Positions 26,287 to 36,029 of a stretch of DNA of 64,000 nt are shown here, in pieces. The notes beneath the pieces are model-generated. The model made no database searches, was not told the origin of the DNA, and saw only the letters and a program-made list of their open reading frames with translations. This DNA comes from Chitinibacter fontanus (lineage in GTDB: Bacteria; Pseudomonadota; Gammaproteobacteria; Burkholderiales; Chitinibacteraceae). A program made the translations under genes and the position numbers. Every line of letters starts with the position of its first letter. The first letter of the stretch is position 1. The DNA lies in contig NZ_CP058952.1 of NCBI RefSeq assembly GCF_013423785.1, positions 1,763,665-1,827,664 on the forward strand, given 5' to 3'.

Positions 26287-26511
26287 CTATGTAGTAATTT
26301 AATTGATTTCAAAAATCGATTTTTATTGCTTTCGATGATTGAAGATTACGCTTAGGAAATAACAGCGTCATGTGGAAAAATAACATTACTACGTAGTTTG
26401 TGAAAAAGTTCCATCTAATTTTACATGCTGTGAATTGTGCCAAAAGGTACGGCTATTTCTGGCATGTTTTTCGCATTTATATGATTACTTTCATTTTTTA
26501 AAAGTAGGAAT

Positions 26512-26536
26512 AAAAAATGGCGGGATATACCCGCCA
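26512..26536 (-). terminator. Terminator of the FAD oxidoreductase gene
   Basis: TGGCGGG-ATATA-CCCGCCA with six A on its left, that is, a T run after the hairpin on the minus strand. Confidence 0.8.
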
Positions 26537-26585
26537 TTGTATTGTGTCTGACGCATTGCTCTGCAATGCTGTGGGGTTTATACCC
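26537..26585 (+). repeat. 49-bp element, copy 9
   Basis: Left end TTGTAT (4 of 6 matches), right end ATACCC. It touches the stop codon of the FAD gene and carries an inner GCATTGCTCTGCAATGC hairpin. Confidence 0.5.
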
Positions 26586-28219
26586 TAGCTCAGCATATCC
26601 ATCGCCAAGGCTTCGGCAACCTTGATGCCATCGACGCCCGCTGACAAAATTCCGCCCGCGTAGCCTGCGCCTTCACCGGCTGGATAAAGCCCGCGCACAT
26701 TCAGCGATTGGCAATCGTCACCACGCGTGATGCGCAAGGGGGATGAAGTGCGCGTTTCTACGCCAGTCAGCACTGCGTCGTGCATATCGTAGCCACGGAT
26801 TTTCTTGCCGAATTCAGGCAGCGCTTCGCGCATTGCGGTGATGGCGTAATCGGGCAGGGCGCTGGCCAGATCGGTCCAGTTCACGCCCGGTTTGTACGAT
26901 GGCTCGACGCTGCCAACATCTTTCGATGCGCGGCCAGCCAAGAAATCCCCAACCAGCTGCGCAGGTGCATTGTAATTACCGCCGCCCAGTACATAAGCAT
27001 GGCTTTCCAGTGCGCGCTGGAATTCGATCCCCGCCATAGCGCCGCCAGGGTAATCGTTTGGGTTGATGCTCACTACCATGCCGGAGTTGGCATTGCGCTC
27101 GTTGCGCGAGTATTGGCTCATGCCGTTGGTGACGACGCGGCCTTCTTCACTAGTGGCCGCCACCACCGTGCCGCCCGGACACATACAGAAGCTGTACACC
27201 GCACGGCCATTGGCGGCGTGATGAACGAGTTTGTAATCGGCGGCACCCAAAATAGGGTGCCCCGCGTATTTGCCCCAACGGGCTTTGTCGATCAAGGATT
27301 GTGGGTGCTCGATCCGGAAACCGACCGAGAACGGTTTGGCTTCCATAAACACGCCGCGCTCGTGCATCATCGCAAAGCTATCGCGCGCGCTGTGGCCGAG
27401 TGCAATTACCACATGTTCGCTGAGGATTTCACTGCTCGGATGGCCTTCAACGCCCAATTCGGTGACGCGTACGCCGCGAATTTGTTTGTTACCGTCGGGC
27501 GTATCTTCCAAAATCAAATCATCCACGCGCTGTTGAAAGCGAATCTCGCCGCCGAGCGATTCGATCTCGGCGCGCATTTTTTCGACCATGCCGACCAGTT
27601 TGAACGTACCGATGTGTGGCTTGGCGATGTAGAGGATTTCCTCCGGCGCGCCGGCTTTCACAAACTCGGTGAGCACTTTGCGGCCCAAATGGCGCGGGTC
27701 TTTAATCTGGCTATACAGCTTACCGTCGGAGAATGTCCCGGCACCGCCTTCACCAAATTGCACATTCGATTCGGGGTTGAGCGTGTTTTTGCGCCACAGA
27801 CCCCAAGTATCCTGCGTGCGCTCGCGCACCTTCTTGCCGCGCTCTAACACGATCGGTTTGAAACCCATTTGTGCCAAAATCAGCGCCGCAAAGATGCCGC
27901 ACGGGCCAAAGCCAACGACGATCGGGCGATGGCTCAGTTGGGCTGGCGCTTGGGTGACAAAGTGATAGTTGGTATCGGGCGTAGGCAGGACGTGGCTGTC
28001 GTCTTTAAACTTGGTGAGCAGCTTTTTCTCAAGACCACCAATATCCAAATCAATGATGTAAGCCAATTGCATCTGGCTTTTGCGTGCGTCAAAGCTGCGT
28101 TTGTAAACCAGATAAGACGCGATATCGGCCTCGGCAATCCCCAGATATTTGGCAATGGCGGTTTTAAGCTCTGCCTCGGTGTGATCGAGCGGCAGTTTGA
28201 GTTCGGTGATACGTAGCAT
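26585..28219 (-). CDS. NAD(P)/FAD-dependent oxidoreductase (COG2509 type)
   Basis: A 544-residue flavoprotein. An N-terminal alpha-beta domain (MLRITELKLPLDHTEAEL to about 90) precedes the Rossmann dinucleotide motif VVGFGPCGIFAALILA (about 101-116). Later family features are FGEGGAGTFSDGKL, GHSARDSFAMMHERG, FCMCPGGTVVAATSEEG and the closing YPAGEGAGYAGGI FAD-binding stretch. The family is conserved but its substrate is unknown. Full length and intact. Confidence 0.88.
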   Translation of the reverse strand: MLRITELKLPLDHTEAELKTAIAKYLGIAEADIASYLVYKRSFDARKSQMQLAYIIDLDIGGLEKKLLTKFKDDSHVLPTPDTNYHFVTQAPAQLSHRPIVVGFGPCGIFAALILAQMGFKPIVLERGKKVRERTQDTWGLWRKNTLNPESNVQFGEGGAGTFSDGKLYSQIKDPRHLGRKVLTEFVKAGAPEEILYIAKPHIGTFKLVGMVEKMRAEIESLGGEIRFQQRVDDLILEDTPDGNKQIRGVRVTELGVEGHPSSEILSEHVVIALGHSARDSFAMMHERGVFMEAKPFSVGFRIEHPQSLIDKARWGKYAGHPILGAADYKLVHHAANGRAVYSFCMCPGGTVVAATSEEGRVVTNGMSQYSRNERNANSGMVVSINPNDYPGGAMAGIEFQRALESHAYVLGGGNYNAPAQLVGDFLAGRASKDVGSVEPSYKPGVNWTDLASALPDYAITAMREALPEFGKKIRGYDMHDAVLTGVETRTSSPLRITRGDDCQSLNVRGLYPAGEGAGYAGGILSAGVDGIKVAEALAMDMLS

Positions 28220-28312
28220 GAAGGTTCCGTGGTTGGTGTTTATTCAACAAGCTGCGTATTGTAAGACTTTGGCGCCGCCTTGGGGAGCGTAAGCTGCTAA
28301 GCGCGCTGAGCG

Positions 28313-29602
28313 CTAAGGTTTGGCCAGCTCAACCCGGTTCCGGCCAGCTTTTTTGGCTGCATATAACGCCATATCAGCCGCTTCCATGGCTTTGCTAAAC
28401 CCTTCGGGGCCAATCACGGCGACACCAAAGCTGGCGGTGAGCGTAGTTTTGGATGGCCAGCGACTTTCTTCAATGGTTTGCCGCAGGTTTTCGGCGATTT
28501 GCAGTGCTTGTTCCGGTTTGGTGTGCGGCAGGAATAAGACGAATTCTTCTCCGCCCCAGCGCACTACATAATCACCGTGCCGCACGTGGCTGCTGAGCGT
28601 TTTGGCAAATTTCATTAGGACTTCATCGCCTACGCCATGACCAAAGGTATCGTTGATTGCTTTGAAATGGTCAATATCGCAAATAATCATCGATAGGGGT
28701 GAGAACTCCGTGGCATTGGCCATTTCACGGGCAATGTCGTTGCGTATTCCAGAGCGATTGCGCACCTGCGTGAGCGGATCAAGCTTGGCCTGATCGGTGA
28801 TACGTTGTTTTTCTTCTTTAAGTGACGCGTTGGCCACGACCAATTGCGACGCTTCGCTGCGAATCAAATTGAGCCGTTGGTGTAGTTGGTAGAGCATATT
28901 GATTAGCACGCCAATGGCCAGCACGCTCCACAAAACCAGAATGCCCATCAGCAGATCTTCGCGCCGAATCGTTTTGCCTTGAAACTCGATGTATTCCACA
29001 TCAATCTGGTGCGAGCCCGCTTCCTTATTGCCACCTGTGGAAATAATCATCAGCGGCACATTACTTAGATCCACGCCGTAGTGATCCAGTGGAATATTTT
29101 TATCAGCCAGCCACCAAGAAGCGACGTTAAATTTATGCAATGGCAAGGATAAATCCACACCGTCTTCGACGATAAATTGGATCTCGTTCAGTTTCCAAGA
29201 AGTGCTTTCTTTGAGCGTACTGTAGGCAGGGTTGTAATTGCGTAGAAACAGCCGTACTCGATGTTTGCCTGGCCCTTTATAGCTTAGCTTCATGCGGATA
29301 TTGTCAAAGCTGCGTAGATCGATGCCGTTGGGGGCTGGGCTGAGTAGAATACCGATTTCGCAATAAGGCCATTCGTATTTCTCGCTCATTTGGCAGTTCA
29401 GCTGCAGCGATTGCTCGGTTTTGCGCACCATTGCGATCGAGCCACCACCGTCAAAACGATCATCCGAAGTGCTAATTGGTAGGGTGGTGTTTACATCGAT
29501 CAGTAGCGATTTATTCATGCCAAAGTGTTGCCAGATCAGTAGCGCGATACTGAGCACAAATAGGCCACTAACCAGCCCTGATAAGCCTATGCGAGCAGAC
29601 AT
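28313..29602 (-). CDS. Membrane-anchored diguanylate cyclase (GGDEF)
   Basis: A 429-residue protein. Two membrane helices (residues about 8-27 and 218-240) bracket a periplasmic domain of about 190 residues that looks like a beta-sandwich ligand-binding module. After a short coiled coil follows a GGDEF domain (LDPLTQVRNRSGIRND, ICDIDHFKAINDTFGHGVGDEV, active site RWGGEEF). The GGEEF loop is compatible with activity, so it should make cyclic di-GMP in response to an external ligand. No RxxD inhibitory site is obvious just before the loop. Divergent from aceK. Confidence 0.9.
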   Translation of the reverse strand: MSARIGLSGLVSGLFVLSIALLIWQHFGMNKSLLIDVNTTLPISTSDDRFDGGGSIAMVRKTEQSLQLNCQMSEKYEWPYCEIGILLSPAPNGIDLRSFDNIRMKLSYKGPGKHRVRLFLRNYNPAYSTLKESTSWKLNEIQFIVEDGVDLSLPLHKFNVASWWLADKNIPLDHYGVDLSNVPLMIISTGGNKEAGSHQIDVEYIEFQGKTIRREDLLMGILVLWSVLAIGVLINMLYQLHQRLNLIRSEASQLVVANASLKEEKQRITDQAKLDPLTQVRNRSGIRNDIAREMANATEFSPLSMIICDIDHFKAINDTFGHGVGDEVLMKFAKTLSSHVRHGDYVVRWGGEEFVLFLPHTKPEQALQIAENLRQTIEESRWPSKTTLTASFGVAVIGPEGFSKAMEAADMALYAAKKAGRNRVELAKP

Positions 29603-29755
29603 GGTGTCCCCACCCGAAGCAATATTTATATGCTGGCAGCAGATACCCTCAATTACAACTTTTTTCCCAGTTAAAAATGCCCAAGCATTTCATCGCAATG
29701 CAGCAAATTTACGTGTTCTGCCTACACTGGTAGAAACATCATTGCGAGAACCACT

Positions 29756-31498
29756 ATGAATGCGCCGCTTGTCCAAAATGATCTGGAGCTTGGCCATGCC
29801 ATCGCTCAAACCTTGCTGGAAGGCTTTAATCACCACTATGCCTTATTTCGTGAGGCGAGCCGGGCTGCGCAAACCAATTTTGAGGCCGCTAATATTCACG
29901 CCCAGCAAAACTTGGTGCGGGATCGGATCGCCTTTTACGATTTACGGGTCAAAGAATGTGTACAGCGGCTCAAAGATGATTTTAATGCGGAGTCCTTACC
30001 CGATAGTGTGTGGCAAAAGGTCAAGCAGCAATACATTGGCTTATTGGTCAATCACCATCAGATGGAGTTAGCCGAGACATTTTTTAACTCTGTCTGCTGC
30101 CGGATCCTGCATCGCACCTATTTTCACAACGATTTTATTTTTTACCGGCCAGCAGTCTCAACCGAGTACATCGAATCGGATGGCCCGGCGTTTCGAACCT
30201 ACTATCCTAATGAAGCTGGTTTGGCTGCGACTGTAGCTCAGATCATTACTGATTTTGGGTTTACATTGCCATTTGTGAATTTGGCGCGTGATGTGCGGCG
30301 GGTGTTGGTGGCGTTGCGCCAGCATTTGGGTAAAACCCCTAAAGCCAAATTCAATAGCTACATTCAGGTGTTGGCATCGCCGTTTTATCGCAATAAAGCC
30401 GCATATCTGATCGGGCAAGCCACCTACGGGCGCAAGAAAATTCCTTTTACGCTACCGATCTGTCGCAATGAACACGGGCAGCTATTTATTGATGCGGCTT
30501 TATTTAAAGCCGCGCATATTCGGCATTTATTTTCGCTGTCACGTGCCTATTTTTTGGTCGATATGGAGGTGCCATCGGCGTATGTGCAGTTTCTGCACAA
30601 TATGCTGCCCAACAAATCACGCGCTGAGTTGTACACCATGTTGGGCTTGGGTAAGCAGGGTAAAACCATGTTTTACCGCGAGCTATTTCATCATTTAAGA
30701 CATTCGTCTGATCAATTTGTTTTTGCGCCCGGCACCAAAGGCATGGTGATGAGTGTATTCACGCTGCCTTCGTTCCCCTATGTGTTCAAAATTATTAAAG
30801 ATGTATTTGCACCACCGAAAGAAGTCGATCACGCCACCGTACGAGCCAAATATTTGCTGGTGAAGCAACATGATCGGGTAGGGCGGATGGCCGATTCATT
30901 GGAATTTTCTGATGTGGCACTACCTCGGGCGCGTTTTGCCGAAGACGTATTGGCCGAATTGCGTGAGTTGGCTCCCAATGCGATCGAAGAAGATGGTGAC
31001 AGCATTGTGATCCGGCATTTGTTTATTGAATGCCGCATGAAACCATTGAATTTATACATTCAAAACCGCCAAGGCGATGCGGTCGAAGCGGTGATCCGCG
31101 ATTATGGTAATGCCTTGCGTGAGCTGGCGATTGCCAATATTTTCCCCGGCGATATGTTGTTCAAAAATTTTGGTGTGACGCACGCGGGCCGAGTGGTGTT
31201 TTATGATTACGACGAGATCGAGTACATGACGGATTGCGATTTTCGCCGTATCCCACCGCCGCCCTCACCCGAGTTTGAGATGAGTGGCGAGACTTGGTTT
31301 AGTGGCAATAAAAATGAAGTTTATCCGGAAGAGTTTGGCAATTTCCTCCTCACCCGGCCCGATGTCCGTTCGGCATTCAATCGTTATCATGCCGATTTAC
31401 TAAGCCCGAAGTTTTGGCAAGACTGCAAAGCCAGAATCAAACAAGGCATAGTGGAAGACTTCTATCCCTATCCACAATCATTACGCTTCAAGCATTAA
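29756..31498 (+). CDS. aceK: Isocitrate dehydrogenase kinase/phosphatase AceK
   Basis: A 580-residue bifunctional enzyme that switches isocitrate dehydrogenase off and on, sending carbon into the glyoxylate shunt during growth on acetate or fatty acids. Recognisable features are the regulatory N-terminal half (FYRPAVSTEYIESD), the ATP-binding glycine-rich FAPGTKGMVMSVFTLPSFPYVFKIIKD and the catalytic FKNFGVTHAGRVVFYDYDEIEYM. The gene stands alone; aceA and aceB are not in the window. pta, 4.5 kb further on, also belongs to acetate metabolism. Confidence 0.96.
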   Translation: MNAPLVQNDLELGHAIAQTLLEGFNHHYALFREASRAAQTNFEAANIHAQQNLVRDRIAFYDLRVKECVQRLKDDFNAESLPDSVWQKVKQQYIGLLVNHHQMELAETFFNSVCCRILHRTYFHNDFIFYRPAVSTEYIESDGPAFRTYYPNEAGLAATVAQIITDFGFTLPFVNLARDVRRVLVALRQHLGKTPKAKFNSYIQVLASPFYRNKAAYLIGQATYGRKKIPFTLPICRNEHGQLFIDAALFKAAHIRHLFSLSRAYFLVDMEVPSAYVQFLHNMLPNKSRAELYTMLGLGKQGKTMFYRELFHHLRHSSDQFVFAPGTKGMVMSVFTLPSFPYVFKIIKDVFAPPKEVDHATVRAKYLLVKQHDRVGRMADSLEFSDVALPRARFAEDVLAELRELAPNAIEEDGDSIVIRHLFIECRMKPLNLYIQNRQGDAVEAVIRDYGNALRELAIANIFPGDMLFKNFGVTHAGRVVFYDYDEIEYMTDCDFRRIPPPPSPEFEMSGETWFSGNKNEVYPEEFGNFLLTRPDVRSAFNRYHADLLSPKFWQDCKARIKQGIVEDFYPYPQSLRFKH

Positions 31499-31503
31499 CA
31501 AGC

Positions 31504-31552
31504 GGGTATCTTGTTGTAGGCTATTTTAGTGAGATCTTGTATGGCAATACGG
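31504..31552 (+). repeat. 49-bp GGGTAT element, copy 10
   Basis: Perfect left end GGGTAT five bases after the aceK stop; right end ATACGG (4 of 6 matches). Contains the GTAGGCTATTTT core. Confidence 0.5.
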
Positions 31553-31661
31553 TGTCAGGGTATGTGCGGCTAGCCTGTCCGCATATCAGCTCGGTATTTG
31601 TAGGGCTGCAGCACCATCATAAATCGTTCATAATCGCGGTTTTGCTTGAGTTCGTACGCGC

Positions 31662-33323
31662 GTGAAGTGGTCTAAGCCTTTGTTCGAACGATGGTTTCCC
31701 ATCGTTGCGATCCCCTTATTGTTGATTGCCGGCCGCTATTTTGTAGATGGACACTGGAATATTCCGCGGCTTGGGTTTTCAGCGCTGCTGTTTTTCTTTT
31801 TTGCGATGCTGCTCAATCGCTGGGCTTCCGTCTGGGCGGCGTTGAGCCTCGAAGCCTTGTTGTATAACGTCAGCTATGTCAAAAATAAGGCGACTGGCGA
31901 GCCTTTATTAGGGCGTGATTTGCTGGAAGTCGGCCAAGGTTTGGCGCTAACGTCTTATATAGATATCGATATTATTTTGTGCGTGCTCGGCCTGATTTGC
32001 GCTATCGGGCTGGGTATTTGGTTTCGCCCGCGTTTTAAAGCCAAGCGCCTTGCTCCGGGTTTAATGTTGTGCGGCATTGTGGGTGTGCAATTTGATAGCA
32101 CTGGCCAATACGCGGCGCAATCACAAGCGGTGCTCAGTAAAACCCTTAGCACCAATTATGTGTTTTATAACTTTCGCGAAAATGTACGCCAAAACGGTAT
32201 TTTGGGGCATTTAGTTCTGAGTGCCGAAACCATGCATTTGCCAAAAAGTGGTGAGCATGATTTCTATAGCCGCCAGTTGCCACCGCTGGCACAGAGTAGT
32301 GATGCCGATATTGTCGTGGTGATGTGTGAATCGTGTTATTCCAGCGCAGACGACAAATTAGTTACCTCAATGAGCCAATTGAGCGCACAGGGCTTTGTGG
32401 CTGCGCGGGCGGTGAGCCCGGTATATGGTGGGGGCACTGCAGATGCCGAGTTTGAGGCGCTCACGGGCTTATCTTCGCTGGCGCTGCCAGGGATTGATTT
32501 TCAGAATTTCTCATCCCGTTACGATCAGCACAGCTCTACTTTGGTCAGTGAGTTGAAGCAGGCCGGCTATTTAACCACGGGGATGCATAACTACTTCGGC
32601 TCCTTTTATCATCGCGCGGATGTCTATCCTAAATTTGGTTTTGAGCAAACCCGCTTTGTCGACAAAATGGTCTGGAATCGCAAGGCGGGCTGGCCAAAAG
32701 ATGCCGCGATGTACGATGTGGCGCTGGCGCAATATCGGGCTGCAGCCAAAAACCAGAAACAGATGATGTTTCTGGTGACGGTATCAACGCATGGCCCGTT
32801 TATTCCTAACGGGAGCGATAGCGGTATTGGGCAATATCAGCAGCGTCTGGCGCTGGCCATTGATGATTTACTTGCCTTTAGCCGAGGTTTGCAGCAAGCG
32901 GCCAAGCAGCGGAAACGCAATGTGATTTTGGTGGTGTTTGGTGACCATAAACCCGCCTTGAATGAAGAATTTGTACAGCGGCAGATTTTACCCAAATCGA
33001 TGTTCGAATTAGATCAGCGCGGTACGCTGGCATTCAAAACCGAGCTTAGCGGCCCTGAGCAGCGTTTGCGGGGTGATGTGCCACTGTATGTATGGTCCAG
33101 CCACTCGGGGCAGTCGCAAGCAATCGCCGATGAGTTAGATCAGAAGCCGCTATTTTGCTTGCCTGCCAGCTTAGCGCGGCAGACTGGGCAAAATAGCCGC
33201 TTTTTTAATGCAGTTGCCGAGCGTTGTACCCGTAATGAAGACTTCTACACCAAAGGTCTGTGGTGGCGAAATGTCTTTCCCGAAGGTCTCTATGCCGAGC
33301 GGCTGTTTAGTTCGCCGATTTAA
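31662..33323 (+). CDS. LtaS-like membrane sulfatase / phosphoglycerol transferase
   Basis: A 553-residue alkaline-phosphatase superfamily protein with four to five N-terminal helices and a periplasmic catalytic domain from about residue 215 (ADIVVVMCESCYSS). The nucleophile threonine is in GGGTADAEFEALTG, and metal-binding histidines lie in STHGPF and FGDHKPAL, as in LtaS and OpgB. It probably transfers phosphoglycerol or phosphoethanolamine to a glycan or lipid. GTG 31662 is the start. Its stop overlaps that of the convergent Dyp gene by 4 bp. Confidence 0.82.
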   Translation: MKWSKPLFERWFPIVAIPLLLIAGRYFVDGHWNIPRLGFSALLFFFFAMLLNRWASVWAALSLEALLYNVSYVKNKATGEPLLGRDLLEVGQGLALTSYIDIDIILCVLGLICAIGLGIWFRPRFKAKRLAPGLMLCGIVGVQFDSTGQYAAQSQAVLSKTLSTNYVFYNFRENVRQNGILGHLVLSAETMHLPKSGEHDFYSRQLPPLAQSSDADIVVVMCESCYSSADDKLVTSMSQLSAQGFVAARAVSPVYGGGTADAEFEALTGLSSLALPGIDFQNFSSRYDQHSSTLVSELKQAGYLTTGMHNYFGSFYHRADVYPKFGFEQTRFVDKMVWNRKAGWPKDAAMYDVALAQYRAAAKNQKQMMFLVTVSTHGPFIPNGSDSGIGQYQQRLALAIDDLLAFSRGLQQAAKQRKRNVILVVFGDHKPALNEEFVQRQILPKSMFELDQRGTLAFKTELSGPEQRLRGDVPLYVWSSHSGQSQAIADELDQKPLFCLPASLARQTGQNSRFFNAVAERCTRNEDFYTKGLWWRNVFPEGLYAERLFSSPI

Positions 33324-34252
33324 GCACCATCCCCGAGGCGTTTGAGCGCATCAACACTGGGTACAAAAAAAGCGGCACCCGTTACGGCGCGGCTATAGTT
33401 CAGCAGATGGTCAACTCGGCCATCTGCGGTAGGTGCCACCATCCGGGCCAGCATTTTTTCAAAAATATCGGGCGTTTTGCAGTAGGACGTAAAGTACAAA
33501 CCTTTATCGCCGCTGGGTGAGCCATAGGGCAGGGATTGGCGCAAAATCTGCAGCTCTTCGCCGTCTTCTTCAATGACCACCCGACTAATGTGTGCGGTGA
33601 GTGGTTTGTCATCGTCAGCTAGCTCTTCATCGCTTTCTTTGGTGCGGCCAATCACCGCCTCCTGTTGTTTGACTGGCAGCTTGTTCCAGCTTTCCATGCG
33701 GTGTACATAGCGTTGAATGTGTAGATAGCTGCCACCAATCCAGGTCGGGTCTTCTGCGCCAACAAGGGCGACGCTGGCGCGCTCTGCCTGTTCTGGGTTT
33801 TCAGTGCCATCCACAAAACCCGTCAGGTCACGTTGGTCACGGTAGCGAAACCCATGAATGGTCTCGATCGCATCAAACCATTCTCCCATTGCCTGAGTGA
33901 ATTGATCAGCACATTCGTACAGGACATCAAAGCGCTCAGCCCGTAAGTGCAAAATCATGTCGCATTGAGTGGCTGGTGCTGGATGGATAGCGCCAGCTAT
34001 GCGCGGGAAAGCGCGTAATTTAGCGGGTTTATCCAAGCCATACAGCTCGGGCCACAAATCAGCGCCAAAACCTAGTGCCGCTACAAATTGGGCATCTGGG
34101 TTAGCGCTGGCTAGCTGGGCAACTTGCTCCGGCCATTGTGCCAGCCACTGCTTGCAAGCTTGATCGGCGCGGCGTCCGAGTCGGCGACGAAATAGCATAA
34201 ACAAACCATTGCTGGAGGCGGCAGGCAAAATGCCACTCTGGGGTGTGGTCAT
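33320..34252 (-). CDS. Dyp-type haem peroxidase
   Basis: A 310-residue dye-decolourising peroxidase of the YfeX-like group. The catalytic GFVDGTENP motif (GxxDG, Asp about 146) and the probable haem-ligand histidine in TAHISRVVIEEDGEE (about 215) are intact, with the closing RMVAPTADGRVDHLLNYSRAVTG segment. Oxidises dyes or porphyrinogens with hydrogen peroxide in the cytoplasm. It follows the esterase gene with a 3-bp gap, in one operon with the quinone reductase. Confidence 0.92.
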   Translation of the reverse strand: MTTPQSGILPAASSNGLFMLFRRRLGRRADQACKQWLAQWPEQVAQLASANPDAQFVAALGFGADLWPELYGLDKPAKLRAFPRIAGAIHPAPATQCDMILHLRAERFDVLYECADQFTQAMGEWFDAIETIHGFRYRDQRDLTGFVDGTENPEQAERASVALVGAEDPTWIGGSYLHIQRYVHRMESWNKLPVKQQEAVIGRTKESDEELADDDKPLTAHISRVVIEEDGEELQILRQSLPYGSPSGDKGLYFTSYCKTPDIFEKMLARMVAPTADGRVDHLLNYSRAVTGAAFFVPSVDALKRLGDGA

Positions 34253-34255
34253 ATT

Positions 34256-34846
34256 TTATTTTCTCGCTAGAAAGTCAGTATGCTGATTCGCAAAGGCCCA
34301 AATGGCAGGTAGCCAGCGTTCAAAGCCAATAAAACTGTGATCGCCACCCGGCTCGATGGTTTGCAGGCATCCTTGGTAATAGTCTACCGCAGCCCGATAA
34401 TCCAATACTTCATCGGCTGTTTGCGATAATAGCCAATAGCGTGCAACTTGCGTAGGTTGGCGCTCGAAAGCGCGCAAATCGTGCGCAAACGACGCATCAA
34501 TCACGTGTATTTCACCGGTCTGATAGTTTTGTTGCGGGCCAAGGTATTGATTAATCAAGGCGTATGGCTGAACCGCGGGATTAATCAACACGGCTCGACC
34601 ACCATATTCTTCCACCGCCCAGGTCGCAAAAAAGCCACCCAATGAGCTACCCACTACACAAAAATCACCCTGCAGCGGCTCAAGCAATTCACGCAGCAAA
34701 GCAATGGCAGCTTGCGGATGCATCGGGATCTGTGGGCAGATCAATTGTTCTGATAAGCCTTGCTCCGCCATCCAGCGGATAGTCTGCTGTGCTTTTTCGG
34801 AGAGCGGGCTGGAGAGAAATCCATGTAAATAGACGAGATGGGTCAT
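34256..34846 (-). CDS. YqiA-like alpha/beta-hydrolase (esterase)
   Basis: A 196-residue alpha/beta hydrolase beginning VYLHGFLSSPLSEKAQ. The nucleophile elbow is GSSLGGFFA (Ser about 68), the acid is probably in SQTADEVLDY and the histidine in GGDHSFIGFERWL. The length and motifs fit the YqiA/UPF0227 esterases. Its ATG overlaps the stop of the quinone reductase gene by 4 bp. Confidence 0.85.
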   Translation of the reverse strand: MTHLVYLHGFLSSPLSEKAQQTIRWMAEQGLSEQLICPQIPMHPQAAIALLRELLEPLQGDFCVVGSSLGGFFATWAVEEYGGRAVLINPAVQPYALINQYLGPQQNYQTGEIHVIDASFAHDLRAFERQPTQVARYWLLSQTADEVLDYRAAVDYYQGCLQTIEPGGDHSFIGFERWLPAIWAFANQHTDFLARK

Positions 34847-35826
34847 GGGATCAGCACCGTAGCTCCGGTGGTTTTACGTGCAGCTAAGTCTCGGTGGGCT
34901 TGCGCCGCTTCGCTTAGGGCATAGCGCTGGCCGATTTCCGGTTTAACCAGACCCGCTTCGAGTGCGGCAAAATAATCATTGGCACAAGCCAATAAAGCCG
35001 CGCGGTTGCTGGTGTAATGCCCTAAGGTGGGACGGGTGACAAAGAGTGAGCCTTTGCTGGCCAAAAGACCTAAATTGAAGGCGTCCACTGCACCCGATGC
35101 GTTCCCAAAGCTCACCATCAAGCCACGTGGTGCCAGGCAATCGAGTGAAGGCAGGAACGTCGCCGCCCCAACGCCGTCATACACCACGGGTACTCCTTGC
35201 TGCTGGGTAATTTCACGCACTTGGGCAACCCAGTCCGTATTATTGTAGTCGAGCACCCAGTCGCACCACTGTTGCGCCAACGCCATTTTGCTTGAGCCGC
35301 CAACTGTGCCGATGACTTTCGCCCCTAGGCTTTGCGCCCATTGACATAAAATTTGCCCAACGCCACCCGCTGCGGCATGCACCAGAATGGTCTGCCCAGC
35401 TGCAACGGGGAAAGTCTGTTTCAATAAATACTGTGCTGTCATTCCGCGTAGCAAGGTTGCTGCAGCCATATTGTCGGGTATGGAGTCAGGAACTAGAACC
35501 AGCTTGCTCTCTGGCATGATACGGTGGGTGGTATACGCCCCAACCGTCCCGCCCGCATAAGCGACGCGATCACCAATTTTCAGGTCATTAACGCCAGCAC
35601 CTAGCGTTTCGACAAGCCCGCAGGCTTCCATGCCTAGGCCACTGGGCAATGCCAGCGGGTACAAACCCGAGCGATGATAGGTATCGATAAAGTTTACGCC
35701 AATGGCCGTTTGGCGTAACAGCACCTCACCGCAGCCGGGAGATGGAATAGGGCCGAACTGCAGCTGCATTTGCTGCTCGTCCCCGTGTTGTTCGATGCAG
35801 ATGTAAGTGGCTTGCGTTGCGGTCAT
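34843..35826 (-). CDS. Quinone oxidoreductase, zinc-independent MDR family
   Basis: A 327-residue NADPH:quinone reductase of the QorA type. An N-terminal GroES-like domain (FIDTYHRSGLYPLALPSGLGMEACG) and the Rossmann motif HAAAGGVGQILCQWA are visible; no catalytic zinc ligands are present. ATG 35826 gives the usual N-terminus; a TTG five codons earlier also lies in frame, and neither has a strong ribosome binding site. First gene of a three-gene operon with the esterase and peroxidase, divergent from pta. Confidence 0.9.
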   Translation of the reverse strand: MTATQATYICIEQHGDEQQMQLQFGPIPSPGCGEVLLRQTAIGVNFIDTYHRSGLYPLALPSGLGMEACGLVETLGAGVNDLKIGDRVAYAGGTVGAYTTHRIMPESKLVLVPDSIPDNMAAATLLRGMTAQYLLKQTFPVAAGQTILVHAAAGGVGQILCQWAQSLGAKVIGTVGGSSKMALAQQWCDWVLDYNNTDWVAQVREITQQQGVPVVYDGVGAATFLPSLDCLAPRGLMVSFGNASGAVDAFNLGLLASKGSLFVTRPTLGHYTSNRAALLACANDYFAALEAGLVKPEIGQRYALSEAAQAHRDLAARKTTGATVLIP

Positions 35827-36029
35827 GCGGTCGATTTCCAAGCAGAGTTCATTTGAGCATAGACATTTTGCCTAGCCCTGCCGAATGTGTCTGGTACATT
35901 GCCAAACAATGCCACGGTAATATTTCCATTCAGGCATTTTTCTCGGGGTTTTTAGAGTTTTGTCATGCTGCACTGCACGCAGATTGTTTATAGTAGCGGC
36001 ATGTATGCTCAACGAAGTGGATATTAATC

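Noticed and set aside
26780..27847. A 355-codon plus-strand frame opposite the FAD oxidoreductase
   Set aside because: It is a shadow of the minus-strand gene, without family motifs or a ribosome binding site.
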